Origin: Rhynchonema sp. JSB1_4
Taxonomy: Eukaryota; Nematoda; Chromadorea; Monhysterida; Xyalidae
DNA length: 64,000 nt
Direction of reading: 5' to 3'
Assembly: GCA_030248065.1 (NCBI GenBank)
Contig: JASAMV010001589.1
Location: 104,771-168,770 of the forward strand
Positions within the stretch are counted from its first letter, which is position 1. Each line of letters opens with the position of its first letter. The notes under the pieces were generated by a model. The model saw nothing but the letters and a program-made list of their open reading frames with translations. It had not been told where the DNA came from and ran no database searches. Made by a program: the position numbers and the translations under genes. Shown piece after piece: positions 37,601 through 56,584 of the stretch.

Positions 37601-40600
37601 GCAAATTAGCAAGATGTAAAATCACGCTCTCATAAAAAAGACATCGTTGATTGTGTGCCATCAAGATACTCCTGATACGCAAATTACACATTTTTGCAGC
37701 GTTGCGATGCCAAAGCACCAAAATCGTCGAATTTGCTGTTTCATTGTCACGGAGGCGGCTTTGTTGCGACATCTAGCAAATCACATGAGGTTCGGCTTTG
37801 GATTCAGATCATTTGAATTGAATGAACCTTGCTTGTTTTGTTTGTCTTCTTGTGTTAAAAAGTTTGCTTTTTGTGCAGTGTTTGAACCACTGATGTTTTG
37901 CTGTTAGTATATAAGATTGCGAAATGTTTTAAATTGAAGCATTGCTCGCTCGCTGTCTCAACACAGGAATAACAATAGCAGAAAGTTAGCAGACCCAAGA
38001 CAAAATGTCCTTATTTGTAGACCTACCTGCGTCACTGGGCACGTGCACTCGACTGTCCTGTGTTATCAGTCGATTATTCATTGGCGCCCGAAAATCCCTA
38101 CCCCCGTCCCACTGAGGAAGTTCTGTACGCGTATGCATGGGCGATAAACAATCCGGAGAAACTTGGTACGTTCTCATTGAACAATAGTGAAATATTTTTT
38201 TGGATTTCATGTGGAAATGAGTTCCTTGCCTCAGGCTGGACAGGCGAACGCGTGGTCTGGGTCGGGGACTCGGCTGGCGGAAATCTGTTGGCATCGGTGA
38301 TTGTGCGGTGTATAAACATGCAGATTGGACGCCTGCCAAATGGAATGGTATCGTATATTAAGTGCCAGTTATGTGTTTTTCACGATTTGCAAAGCAATAT
38401 CAATTTTTAAGGTGCTGTGCTACACACCATTTATATTCCAATACTTGCCATCCCCGTCGCGTCTGCTTCATATGATGGACCCATTGCTGCACATGGGCAT
38501 TGCCATGCGATGCATTATGGGTGAGGTTGTGTGGGTTGACTGGTTCTTTTTATTGTTGTGCTTATTGTGAGCTTTGCAATCGACAGGCTAGTCGTCCGTT
38601 GCAAATTCTTGATCCCGACATTTTTATGCTTGTCTTGAAACATTTTCTTCGATAAACGTAATAATATCGTTTGCAGCATACACGGGCCAACTGTCGCAAG
38701 TCGACCCCGATGCGCTGCCACAGGATGGCCAGGACAGCAATTCTCCTGATTCGGCAAGGCGAAGCCGACAGAGCTCGGGCATGCACAACCGACGTGGCTC
38801 GCGTGATAATGGCGTGCATGCGAATGGACATAAGAGTCTGCAGGTAACGTCAGCGGTCTGTTGTACAGCATGGATGGTTTTTGGATTCTTCCTATCGATG
38901 TAACAACAAAGCGATGCAAATCTAAAACAACAGTATCATGTTTCATTTCAACTGCTGTAAGTGCAACAAATTTGGCATTGAAAACATTGGATGTTTCGAC
39001 TTGACTACAAAGCAATATTGCCTGGCGCTGCTGCAGTTACTCATTTTCCACCTTTTGGATACAACTGCTGGTCGAAAGGACCTAACAAAATTCAGAACAA
39101 CTAACTTACAGGAATACTGCAGCGAACTAATGCAACAACAATCTAGTCGTCGATCGAGTCTCAATCCAATTAGTGGCGCTCAGCAGGTCATCGGACTCAT
39201 GAAACTCAATCTGCACACCAATTCGGTGCCGAAACAGGTACGGCTGTTGGTTTGGACAAAGTTTGGCGAGGTCCTGATCTGGGATCGGAATCGGTATTTC
39301 ATTTCCTTTTTCGTTCAGGACAGTGACGAGCAGTTCCACACTCCGGAAGAGGGCCACACTCCCACAGCTGGTTTCTCGTTCACCGTGAGTTTATAGGTTT
39401 TATGGTTTTATTTCTTGTTTTCTGCACAAAGTTTGTCAAAATCCACTATAAAAACGTATTCCAGGATGACACCTCCGAGTCGGATATGCTGATGCAAGAC
39501 GCAAATGAAGGACTCAGCCTTGATGATTCAGGCAAACCGGACTCAGACATGGACGTGGTGCAGGAAGAGGAGGACGAGGAAAATGATGAGGACAGAGCGA
39601 ACGTTTGTCGGATTTTCGTATTATTTTGTATTGCTTGAAGTTTTTTTCATGTCTTATTTTATGTACTCAGGTGACCGTTGAGATTCACAACGATGTGACA
39701 CGAATTTGGCTGCACTCGGCGGTCTCTGGTGACGAAGAGTTCGTCGAGTATTTGAGGTATACAGTGATGCGTGCTTTTATGTTTTACGAGCTGCCGCTTT
39801 GTTCTCTGATGAATAAAAAAGATGCGACAATTGCTTGGCGTCCATTTGACATAACCGGACGGGCAGTTTGCCATGAACTACCTATCACAATGCTTCGCAC
39901 TTTTAGCGAACATCCCCTGACCAAACAGTCACTGGTTCGTACCGATTCACCCATGTGCAGTGCTGATACATCGCCGTCGTTCTCACCTACGCAATCTTAT
40001 GTCGTGGGTCCGGATTTGATTTTATGATTGATTTACGTCTATGTATTTTAGGATCCACATGGAGTGACTGTGATGGGGCATATCTCAACAAGTTGGCACA
40101 CCAACAAAATGTGGCAAGAATATTTATACAGTTTACGATCCTGATGGTGACGTAATTCCATTTTGGTTCTCGATCTGGCGTTTGCCTTCCATTCTGAAAA
40201 TTCTGTGGGATAGTGACCGAAACTACCTGGTTCCGATCATCTCACTACATCGACCACAGACTGTATTTGCCGGATCGGTCTCCTACGCAATTCTCTTGTG
40301 TCGTTCAGGACCTAGTGCGCAGCAGTGAACACAGTCAGAGCACCCCCAATGTGCAACAACCATTCAAACGTCCACTGGAGAAGACCCCTGGTGTGGACAG
40401 CGGTGTTGGCTCACCGATGAGTCCGAGTCAGACCAGCAGCACATCGGGCAGTGTCGGTGTGAAACGAAGTCGGTCGATATCGCAGAGTCTCACTGACACG
40501 GTTGGTTGGGTCACAATGTTTCTCTTTTTTCACCGGGGTGCCATCAAAACATGGTTCCATATGAACAGCGAAGTGTCAGTTACTATTTTAAATGATTGTG

Positions 40601-43600
40601 GGTTTATATTTGGGATTCTTTGATGGTTAGAAATGGCAGAAATGCTCTAATTAGCAATGGCTTAAAATAATGTATCAGCAGTTTTCCCCGTTTCGGTTTC
40701 ACAGACGAGCGAGGTGCCAGGCCTCGTCGGTGCGAACAGCTCTGGCCAATTAACCTCAAGAAAAGTCCTCGAGCAGAGCTTATTGCTCAAGTAAAACATC
40801 ACCGATGTGCACAAAGGTGCAAGTCAGTGAGAGAGGGCAACGGGTAATTAAACCGCAAGTTAGCCCCACTCCACTGGTACGTTGCAATAATGTAACAGCA
40901 GTGAGTTTGCCCGTTTCGGCCTGTTTTCACAGATGGGCGCGGGGCCAAGCCTCTGCAAATTCTTAAAATTCTGCAGTTCGCCCTTGCGAGCGGGCACATG
41001 TGGGACAATCTAAATGGACTGCTTGACACGACATCGCCAGCTGATGAACATAAGAAGCCGTTGACCAGGTGAACATTGTTCATGACGAGATTTAGGTGTG
41101 ATGACCATGTCTTGCAATGCTTTGGTTATCCAGGTCTGACTTCATTGGCGAAGCGCTGCATGATGTGGATGAGGCGAATGAACACGAGGGTGATGATCCC
41201 TATGAATTGGTTCGTTATTGTATCATTTATTTATGACTGCTTTTTTGTAATTTATGATGGGCAGACAAGGAACAATGTTTAAAGGGTCTCCGCCATATAT
41301 ATGGGACCGAAACCAATCTCAATGAGACTTGGCACCGTGAGTGGGCTTGGTCCAAAACACTCACGGCCAAGAAAATTTTTCCCCATATCAGCTCCCTGTC
41401 TGAGCCAGGGGGGCTAAAAGGTAAAAAAATTTGACCCTACCTCAGCACCTTACAATTAAAATATCAATCTGTTTCGCATATTCTTTGTGTGCAGTTTGTT
41501 CACAAAGTTTTCATAAACGCCTTGGGTCTAATTTAGAACCATATTCACTTTTTTGGCACTACCACAGCTCGCGCTATTTTGCCAAAACCACGGAAATTTT
41601 CGAAAAAAAATTTTCCGTTGTATTTTCCGGTCACATAGAAAGCACACAGAGCCTTTATATAAAGTAGGCAAGAAAGCCCGTATATCATGCTATTCAAGCG
41701 ATCAATGACTAATTTTCCACCGCTGATAAGTTTCGACAAAAGGTCGCTCAACTGTGGTGAACCTCAACTTTTTTGCCATTTTCTGTGGATCCCAAGCACA
41801 CTTCTATCTCATATTTTCCTATTTTAGTAACAATGTACCGAGGTGATGTATGGCACGCTAGATAGTAAAAATATAATTGTTGTTAATTATGTGCAAATCT
41901 AGGTTGGTCCAGCTGCATCCTTGGAGGTACGAGCAATAAATGAGTTTTACACAAAATTCACAATTTTAGCAAATTTTCGCTTCCGTCATATTTTTAGCCT
42001 ACCTACATTTGTGACGGATTTGTGGCCTTTGCTGTCCGATGAAGCCCCAACGTTGTTGTTGTTTATCGATCAAAATCCAAAATTCTAGTTCTAACGTATC
42101 CTGAGAAAAATCATGTTAAGTGAAGGCACCGCAGACGCTGATCCTGTTGTAAGCCCGGTTGTAGTTCCAAGTCCAACGCATGGACCTCAATTAACACGAT
42201 TTTTCTCAAGATACGTTAGAGCTATAATTTTTAATTTTGATCGATAAACAACAATAACGTTTGGGCTTCATCGGACAGCAAAAGCCACAATTCCTACCCA
42301 TCTGTAGATAGGCAAAAATATGACGGAAGTGAAAATTTGCTAAAATTATGAATTTTGTGTAAAATTCATTTACTGCTCGTACCTCCAAGGATGCAGCTGG
42401 ACCAACCTAGATTTGCACATAATTAACAACAATTATATTTTTACTATCTAGCGTGCCATATATCACCTCGGTACATTGTTACTAAAATTGGAAAATATGA
42501 GATAGAAGTGTGCTTGGGATCCACAGAAAATGGCAAAAAAAGTTGAGGTTCACCACAGTTGAGCGAGCTTTTGTCGAAACTTATTAGCGGTGGAAATTTA
42601 GTCATTGATCGCATGAATAGCATGATATACGGGCTTTCTTGCCAACTTTATATAAAAACTCTGTGTGCTTTCTATCTGAAAGGAAAATACAACGGAAAAT
42701 TTTTTTTCGAAAATTTCCGTGGTTTTGGCAAAATAGCGCGAGCTGTGGTAGTGCCAAAAAAGTGAATATGGTTCTAAATTAGACCCAAGGCGTTTATGAA
42801 AAATTTGTGAACAAACTGCACACAAAGAATATGCGAAACAGATCGATATTTTAATTTCAAGGTGCTGAGGTAGGGTCAAAATTTTTTGCCTTTTAGCCCT
42901 CCTGGCTCAGACAGGGAGCTGATATGGGGAAAAATTTTCGTGGCCGTGAGTGTTTTGGACCAAGCCCACTTACGGTGCCAAGTTTCATTGAGATTAGTTT
43001 CGGCCGCGTATATATGGCGGAGCCCCTTTAACTGAATTTCCGAGACGTTCTTTACGCTGGCAGCAAAACGTTTATGCTCCAAATACTTTCTCCTCACTTG
43101 CACAGATGGTACAACGACTGATGAAGACGCCGATGTCACGTGAGCCTGAGCTGTCGCCGATGTACGCCAGCGATGAATTGCTGCGCAAATTGCCACCAAT
43201 GTGGTTTGTGGTCGGTGCATTGTGTTGTGTTAAAATTTACTGCAGAAATTTACAAACTGCGTCCATCAGCGGTCAGACCGTCCACATCCGCTTAGAATTC
43301 ATCCCCGCGTGAACTTTTACGGTGTTTATTCACCAACCTAGGTTCATGTTGCAGGCCGGCCACCTCGATCCCCTTCTTGATGACACAGTTGCGTTTGCGC
43401 GTCGCGTCCGTGCACTGGGCGGTGACGTGAGGGGTGTGGATCTGTTGGACTCGTTGCCACACGGATTCCTCAACTTCACACTTCTATCGCCCGAATGTCG
43501 ATCGGGCGCCAAAGTGGTGTTGTCGCGCATAAAACAGGCGTTCGATGCACAACCCACGCAGCAGAAAGCGACTCCTCAACCAAAGAAACCGTTGGAACAT

Positions 43601-43624
43601 CGCGTGGTCACCAGGAGTATGTGA
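34654..43624 (+). CDS. LIPE: Hormone-sensitive lipase (23 exons, about 966 aa)
   Basis: Exons: 34654-34821, 34889-34987, 35060-35160, 35422-35552, 35947-36119, 36909-37061, 37195-37263, 37377-37568, 37700-37789, 38021-38165, 38235-38347, 38412-38520, 38677-38843, 39112-39237, 39319-39384, 39465-39602, 39671-39756, 39961-40000 (provisional), 40309-40500, 40977-41068, 41134-41209, 43106-43210, 43355-43624. HSL hydrolyses stored acylglycerols and sterol esters. The N-terminal HSL domain is recognisable (FDFDPLTPGNGYRS, ELEAYLQ, SSFYGRAMGFQ), then the alpha/beta-hydrolase part with oxyanion HGGG (379-382), nucleophile GDSAGG (Ser453), SLAPENPYPR, and Asp882 (HLDPLLDD) and His913 (LPHGFL) in model numbering; the Asp-His spacing equals the human enzyme. 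Between them is a long Ser- and Asp/Glu-rich insert (about 515-850), where the mammalian regulatory phosphosites lie. The start ATG is uncertain: the frame stays open upstream and joins two more candidate exons (33497-33575, 33679-33905). Intron 21 holds a 1.75-kb palindromic transposon. Confidence 0.
41283..43027. mobile_element. PiggyBac-like foldback element, TTAA-flanked, in HSL intron 21
   Basis: A 1.75-kb palindrome. It starts AGGGTCTCCGCCATATATA and ends with the complement AGGGGCTCCGCCATATATA, flanked by TTAA at 41279-41282 and 43028-43031. Arms of roughly 800 bases pair across a centre near 42150; they differ at scattered bases. No transposase is visible. TTAA target duplication is the piggyBac hallmark. 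Confidence 0.
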
Positions 43625-45191
43625 TACGGCGGGCAGCGGCACTTGTGACTTGGTGTTGTTGATGTTGTTCGGATGTAGGCGTTTCGGGCTTATAAATGTG
43701 CGGGTGCAGATGGATAAGAACACATTTCTGCGCTGTTAATGTTTGGCACGCTATGATCAGGGCATCTGATTGATATTGTCAGGATATTTTTTCATGTTTA
43801 ATGTGCACGTGTGTTTGTGCAATATGTATTTTCCTACTACGCACTCTGGCTGGCACCGTTTTAAGGCTTAGGTGGAGCTTTATTACTTTTTAACAATTTT
43901 GCGACCTGTGTCCTGTGTTGTCTTTGTCTAAAAATTACTGATTTATTTGTTGGTTATTTTGTATAATCTCTACCACTATTGTTTGCTGCTAAATTTCGTT
44001 TTTCTCCCCATTTAGTCAACGATTCACCCTTATAATAAAATGGTACATTGGAGAATACAACATCTTACCATCAGTCTGATGCGAGATCTTGTCCACGGTT
44101 GAGTTCTTTCCAGTTTGATATTTTCTTCACCATCAAATTTATTATTCTAAATATCTAAATATTAGGCTGATGTGTGTGTTTGTCGTGCTATTCTTGTGAA
44201 ATTGTTTGTGCCCGAATCTAAGCCATTATATTGCTCACAAGATACTTGTATTCATATTTTGTGACACTTTTTGTTGTCCCGCGTGTGAAAAATAATGAAA
44301 TGTGTTGCTTCGTTTCACTATATACCTACGTATAATACTATACATCTCACACACAAAGCACAAGCTGAGAAATTCTGTTCGTTCGTTAATTGACTAAATC
44401 CTAGCAATTCACACGTGCAGCTCTGGGCTTGCAAGCTGTTAGTCGTTTTTGGGAAACCATTTGCTGGCGGTGGTGCTATGACCCACCGACGCAGCGAAAA
44501 TGAACAAATGATAAAGACGAAAATGCACAATTTTATGTTCTTCGTCACTCACTTGCGTCTCGGCATAAACTGACGCTATTCAGGTATCCGATCAGCTTTT
44601 TCCTGTTTCAGCAAGGTTGACTGACTGAACTACGCCAGATAGTCGATAAATAAATTATTTTAGTTTATTCTGTTCGGTCATGCAGCTTGTTTGGCCGCAT
44701 GAGCACTCAGTGATAACGCTGCGCCACATGTGGTCCAATGTTGAGTGAGTCTCTCACCTGTCCTGAATATTACTGGCGTATAGAGCTATTAGCCAAAGCC
44801 AGGCGAAGGGACCGCTTGCTGTGATTTGGCGCTGAGCTGCTATGCCAGCTTTGATACATGGCCTGAAATGGGGTGCACTGGAATAGAGGACAAAATTGTA
44901 AAGGAATTGGGAAAGGACAGTATTTTTGTCCCAGTTCGTGCGTGCGCAATAAAATCATTGGGCGCTGTTTGCTCAGAGACACTCAACATGGCTTCGATAT
45001 GACTGCTGGGTTACGGTAAGTCTAAGTGCACGGCATGGTTTTGTGCAAATGCATTTCAAAAGCGGCTTGTTACAAATGTTCTATTCCAACAAGCTGAATG
45101 TGGCTTTATGTTGTGAATCAGACAAGGAAGAGTTTTCGACAACAGACTTACAAGTAAAAACTTGGAAAGGGTTACCAGCTGTTAACTGACA
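43625..45191. other. Intergenic, lipase to ETS factor
   Basis: HSL 3' UTR with AATAAA near 44034, then the presumed ETS-factor promoter. T-rich, with no coding signal and no repeat recognised. Confidence 0.
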
Positions 45192-50865
<5,674 letters not shown>

Positions 50866-51179
50866 TTTCAGGTGGTTTTGTCATCAAATTATGTTCTAGT
50901 CGTTTCTGTCTCGATTTTGTTACTGTGATTCGTTTGTGTTGTATGTATATCTCGTTTGCTTGCCCATAAAATTAGTCTACTTCGTTGGGCCGGATCAAAG
51001 TCGTAAATCAACTTCGCTCAGCAAACAGCTGTGTGTATCAAATGGCTCCACAGTTGTTGAGCTGTTATCTCATGGCAATGATTTGAAAATCGTGTTTTCG
51101 CCGAAATGCAAATCAACTCGCATTTTGTGGTGACTATTTTCTGCTCAGTTTTGCAAACATCAAACAAAGTCAGCATCAG

Positions 51180-53125
51180 ATGAGTTTCGTTCGTGCCACC
51201 GTTTCACGCATGCCGGATTTGCCCGGTTGCCATCCGGCCGTGCGCAACAACTCAATTCTGACCAGCACTGGTGTTGCTGAGCTCGACACACTGTTGGGCA
51301 GTGGGGTCACACTTGGATCAGTGGTGCTGATCGGTTAGTTTACATGTTTGTGTTCAGTATTACGACCCAGGATGCCAGAAGCTTTCAGTTGCACCGGTCT
51401 CTTTCAAACATTTTGTAACCTGGTGTTTCAATTTGCGGAAGAAACCGCTCGGTGTTCGTACGCCAACTATTTGTGTGCATATTTTCTGTCGCAAGGCGTT
51501 GTGCATGAGCACAGTCTGTGTGTGATCACTGCCGAACAAACATCGTGCCCAATGACGGTTGGTGTTATTTACATTGTAACCTTTTTGTCTAACGCTCATG
51601 TGTCATTTTTGCATTTCAGTTGTTGCCTGCTCCGGCTGCTGCAGATGCACCGACGGAAATGCCATCTATGGATCCAGATGTGGCAAATCCTGACAGTTCG
51701 TTTTATAATTTTCCCCCATTGGACTGCACATTCTATCTATTCGTTTCGCCTCAATATTTCAGTGAAAATCGCTTGGCGTTACTCGTCGTTGCCAAAGGCA
51801 AAGGTGGCAAACTTCAGTCAATTCTGAACATTATTCATTCTACATTCCATGAGAAAAGATCAGCTGATGATGTTTCACAGAGCACATTGGGCGGACAGCA
51901 AGGTCGCGCGACACAATTCAATCTGGCCGTAAGGATGTCCGCCGATGAATTGTCGAAATGTGACAGTCACGTGATCGATGTGACAGGCAACAGCCAATCA
52001 GCATCCAGCTGCTACCAACGTGCATTGAGCGACATCAAACGACTTTGTGAGCTCGACACACATTCAACGCAGCAGGGCGATGGAAAGAAGAAGGTGCTCC
52101 GAACTGTAATCGATCGGCCCGGGACGTCTGTGTGGGGTTGGTGTTTGTTTAGCAGGTTTATGTACGTTGCAGTTTTTATGTTTTTGGGTTTTGTCGACTG
52201 GCCCTTGGCCCGGTGTCAAATTTAGGGATCTGACCAAGCGTTGTCGCGTGAGTCTGAGGCTATTCCGAATTTTACTCAGGACACGAATTTCGACCAGAAC
52301 AGTTGTTTATTGTTTAGTTTGTGTCAGGCAATTGCGCTGGTCGAAATTTGGACAAAGTGACACCTGCGCTTTCAAGGAATGCTGTCACTTGCGACCTTGG
52401 ATTATAGTGGATCTTGTGATGTTTCATGTTTCATTGCTATTGTTCCAGGCTCACCCTCGTACCTGCCCCAATTTCTCCACCAAGTGCGTACGTACGCCCG
52501 TTCCGCGTTTGCTGTGGTGTTCGTTACTGTACCTTATCAATTACTGGTTGGTCTTGTGCTTGATTTCGATTTGCTCTATTTGGCAACCTTTATTTGTCAG
52601 GCTTTAATTTTTTTTATTGCAGGAATCTTCCATCGGATATCGATTGCACAAATATTGTGATTGTGTGTTGCGAATGGAGAGTTTCGCAGGCACAGACAAG
52701 GAATCGAACGCTGTATTCTCGAAATATCATGGTTCATCAGATTGGATTCTTGATGTTTATTTTTGTGCAAATATGTGGAACCAGGTCAACCCCAAACACA
52801 ATGTATCGTTTTTCATTTTTACCAAAGTAAGGCCCAAGAGTGATGGAAGTTGACCATTTATCCAGTTTGCTCCATTCTTCAGGTCAATTGTTCGTCACCA
52901 AATTGCCGCGTATCAACTCATTGGCAGTGCCCATACCGGATTCATTGGACCTGGTGTTTAAACTTCGCAGAAATAAATTTGTTATTGAGGTTGGTTGAAC
53001 TGTGATCTACAATTGGACATAGTTTACGTAATCCGTTTGAAACGGAGGTGTTTCAGAAGTTCCATCTTCCGCCTGACCTATTCATGGACACTCCAACAGC
53101 CGAAAAGAAGAGCATTGACTTCTGA
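51180..53125 (+). CDS. ELP4: Elongator complex protein 4 (9 exons, 341 aa)
   Basis: Exons 51180-51333, 51442-51557, 51620-51695, 51763-51803, 51881-52136, 52449-52546, 52623-52731, 52883-52989 and 53057-53125 join in phase. ELP4 is a RecA-like subunit of the hexameric ELP4-5-6 ring of Elongator, which modifies wobble uridines of tRNA. Recognised family blocks: STGVAELDTLLGSGVTLGSV at the N-terminus (the degenerate P-loop region), YFLSQGVVHEHSL, LLPAP, MKIAWRY (formed across a splice junction), SVWGSPSYLPQFL, FAVVFVTVP, and a C-terminal FHLPPDL followed by a short charged end (EKKSIDF). Length is slightly below the human protein (about 424). The acceptor of exon 2 (GCGGAAG|AAACC) is not a typical pyrimidine-rich site and was chosen for phase and alignment; an alternative upstream acceptor at 51369-51370 would add 24 codons. 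It starts 314 bases after the ETS gene, same strand. Confidence 0.
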
Positions 53126-53361
53126 GCCTTTCTTTCTCCGCTTCCGTGCTTTGTGATCATTTATTATATTTTACTACGTTGTTGATTCTGGAAAATATAA
53201 AAAACCTAAACCCACTCAACTCGCAGTGCTTGGAACGGTCTTTCAAAAGTGAAGCCCAGCCCTTATTTACTTTGCCCGTAGATCGGCGTTCTGAATTACT
53301 GCACTTTGTTCCACAGCTGAGAACTTCACAAACAAAATTATTGACATTCTGTGTGCCTCAG

Positions 53362-56300
53362 CGTGACTTGGACGCAAACGATGACCACTTGACATATTTG
53401 CTCCCAGGTTCAAACGGGTAATTCGATAGTTTAGGCCAACAAGACGCGTTGTTTGTTTTGGGTTACACGATGGAGTTCCCATTGTGTCGTACAGTATGCA
53501 AACCAATCCCCTAAAATACAGGCAAACAAAGCCCTGAGCACTTGGAATGTGAGGCCACTGTGACCTCTGATTCTTGTGAGTTGCTTTCCAATATTTTGTT
53601 GTTTGGTGATTTCTCAATTGTGGTCACCCACCGGCTTTGGCACGATGGTTGCTTGTGCTTTGGTGAGTTTCTAAAATTGTTTCTTCGCATTAGTTTTTCA
53701 CTCAGTTCGACGCAAACTTTAACATTGATGCTGTATGCACAGTCCACTTGGATAATTCACGCAAATATTCAGTTCATGTTCGTATCTGTCGTGTCCCTGA
53801 GTTCCGGCACCAGTCATCCCCGCAACATTGCCCTCACCACTCTGCCACAACATCATGGCCGATCACCACCTGTCGTTTCGCCACATTTCTATGGTAACAA
53901 AATATATTTCTATAGTTTGTTTGCATTCGAGAATTCCGAACATCAAACTTGGTCATCGATATGGTTTTCCCTCGGTGACGCAATTTTTTGCATCGACGAT
54001 GTTTAGTCATGCTACTAATTTCGACCAGCGTAAAAACTGCGTAAACCTGACCTCACTCGATGCAACATTTGCAGTGAATCTGTGCGAGATGGTTCGTTGC
54101 CCGGACGTTGCCCCCAAATGCGTGCTTGTGCGACCATCGTGCCCCAGTGGTGGTCATTGCCCATTCCCATACGCAACGTGTCAACCCACAGCTGAACAAC
54201 AATGTTAGACTGATGGGATGATGGTTTAATTTTGTGTGCGTGCGATTTGGTTGAGGTTGTGTTCATGTGCATATGGACGGTATACCTTGCACGCGGTGCG
54301 GTGCACTTGACTGAGATTAGCGCGGGTGTCACTTGGCTGTTACACATTTTCCTGATACGGTACACCCAAAGCACATATTACATTCATGTGGAGCTGGTAC
54401 AATCATTCAGCTTTATGTATACATGATCACATATTTCCAGTGAATCCGTGCATCGACCTAGTGCGTTGTCCGTCCATTGCTCCACGTTGTGTGTTGCGGT
54501 CAAAAGACGAATGTCCCCCTGGACGTAGATGTGCTGTCAGTTATGCCACTTGTCAACCGGAGGAAAGTGAGGCGGAAAGTGGGTGATTTGAAAACATTAT
54601 TTTGTTTAATTTTTTATTGTGATCTGCTTTTTGAGCGCGTGTGAAATTTTGGTAATCCGACCGAGTCTACTTTAGCTTTTTGATTGAAGAATATTTTGAG
54701 ATCAGCTGATGTCACTGACTTCGACCAGCGAAAAACTTCTTTCTGACCTGTCCCCAAAACGATTTTTATGTTGGTCGAAGCTATTGATTTCAAAACGGCT
54801 CGAAATCATATCGGAACGATAGGGTCAAAGGCAGTGTGCAAGGCGGGACAGGATGGATTCTTTAACCAGTCTCAGTTTTCACATCCGTCTACTTGCCACC
54901 ACCTTGCATCCAGACATTACCACATCCGGTATCCAAGTCACCAGCACAACGTCGGCATCAGCCATTGTCACCGCGAGCACCGATCGATATCAGGCCTGCT
55001 TGCAGCACGAGGAGATGCTCGTGTGCAACACGACACGCTGCGAGGACACGTGCACACATGCGTTGGAGGTGTGTGAAACATTTGGGCGACTAGTGAAAAA
55101 ATGGTTGAAAAATGGTCAGAGTTTATCTGACTACCGTCTGTCTGCGCTATACCACCGACATTTTTGGTCACTGCAATATTATTCATGTATCGAGAGGTGG
55201 CTCGGAATCTACCGGTCGATTGGGACCAAAACTATGTTTAAAAATTACCTTGTAGAGAGATTTCACAAGAAGATAGACTTGTGCGCCAGCAATGAAACAT
55301 CACTTGCACACGCACATGCTTGCAGGCCGATGACAGATACCATGTGCATGACGATGATGTTTCACGGCTGGACACAGTTGGTGCCCAGTTTAAGTCCCAC
55401 TCCCCCCAACGCTTGAAACATCTGCTGTTGCTGCAGGAGAACCCCGAACCGAATCAATTCACACGGTTCGCATTGACACGCTGTTGGTGTAAGGAAGGCT
55501 ACGTCAGACACAACGCTGTGTGCATGCCAAAACAGAATTGTGGTGAGTTGGTAGGAGCTCGACTGGAATCGAGCTTGGCGATTTTGGTATTAATAGGATC
55601 GCTGTTGCCTCGGTGATATCTAAAATGGGATTTTAAGAAGATCACCTGATGCCACTGCGATCAGCGTAAAGGCTGCCAAGTTGTATCCTTAGATGGCCAT
55701 TACATTTGTCGCATCGAAATTAATGGTATGGCATGTCAAGCATCAAGGCAAGTCGTTCCCGGCCTGTCACCGTCTTTGACTGATATTTAGCATTGTGCGA
55801 CGGTTCAGAGATTCAGGCCCGGCCGATTCACTCCCGGCTGGAGCCTAAGCCTACACCTATAAATGGGTCAAATATGCGGGCCTGAAAAGGTCGAGCCTGA
55901 ACCTCCGGGCCTGAAAACTCGCGTAATAAATATTTAGTGCGTTCATTTCCAGGCATGTTCTTCTCGCACAAACAATGTCGTACCGATGAGACGTTCGGTG
56001 CACCATGCAAATGCACGGCACTGGCAACGGGGGAGGTGCAGTATGTTGGATTCAATGAAACATGCGATCGGACAACTAGTCGGTGTTTGACTGATTGATG
56101 TTTCAGTTCGCTTTTTCTTGACAATTTCTATGACAAAAACATTGCAGCGCCCTGCACGCGTGAGCGCGCGCGAGCCATGGAGAAAGTGCGATTCCACAAT
56201 CTAAAACCGCGTGTGCCGAAATGCGCCCAGAATGGTTAGTTGCCTTCGTGGATCAGGCAAAGTTTCATATTCTTGTCTATTATTGATGTGAAACATTACA

Positions 56301-56543
56301 GGCTACTACGAGCAAGTGCAATGCCCAGCACGTAGTGGTGTGTGTTACTGCGCGGATATGGTAACTGGCGATTATCGCAGTTGGGAATTCCCAGAGAATT
56401 TGTTCAACAAGGATGCGTGTGCATGTTGGTTATGTTTGTTTGGTGAATTTTATTCTGTTTGTAACTTAATTCCTGGCTGTCGAGTCACAAATGGTCATGA
56501 TAATAAACATGGCCGACTCTTTTCGAAAAAAAGCAGTAAATAA
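53362..56543 (+). CDS. Secreted cysteine-rich protein: two 8-Cys-like modules, TIL domain, thyroglobulin type-1 domain (5' end unresolved)
   Basis: Exons 53362-53407, 53522-53575, 54075-54203, 54441-54578, 54914-55068, 55437-55542, 55953-56040, 56107-56234 and 56302-56543 agree in phase. Exons 3 and 4 are tandem copies of one module (pattern N-x-C-x4-RCP-x-APRCVL, CP-x-G, YATCQP), both bounded by phase-1 introns, hence duplicated by exon shuffling. Exons 5-6 give a trypsin-inhibitor-like (TIL) cysteine pattern ending CWCKEGYVRHNAVC. Exon 7 has a further cysteine cluster (CKC). Exons 8-9 form a thyroglobulin type-1 domain: CTRERARAMEK, PKCAQNGYYEQVQC, GVCYCADMVTG. Such domains often act as protease inhibitors in extracellular matrix or secretions. 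The start and signal peptide were not found; the exon at 53362 needs something upstream, but ELP4 ends at 53125, so the 5' end must be near. The stop TAA (56541-56543) shares its last base with the next ATG. Confidence 0.
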
Positions 56544-56584
56544 TGTTCGTGGTTTATCAGTCATTGTCGATTCGGTATTGTTTA

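Noticed and set aside
40052..40146. Block open in two frames after TATTTTAG, considered as an HSL exon
   Set aside because: Neither frame keeps the phase from 39756 to 40309, and it has no resemblance to HSL.
41545..42879. Open frames of 68-93 codons mirrored on both strands
   Set aside because: They are the two arms of the palindromic element read in opposite directions, with no recognisable transposase motif.
53700..53890. Open frame with cysteines (FDANFNIDAVCTVHLDNS) considered as an exon of the TIL/thyroglobulin gene
   Set aside because: Its phase does not fit either neighbouring exon, while direct joining of 53522-53575 to 54075-54203 does.
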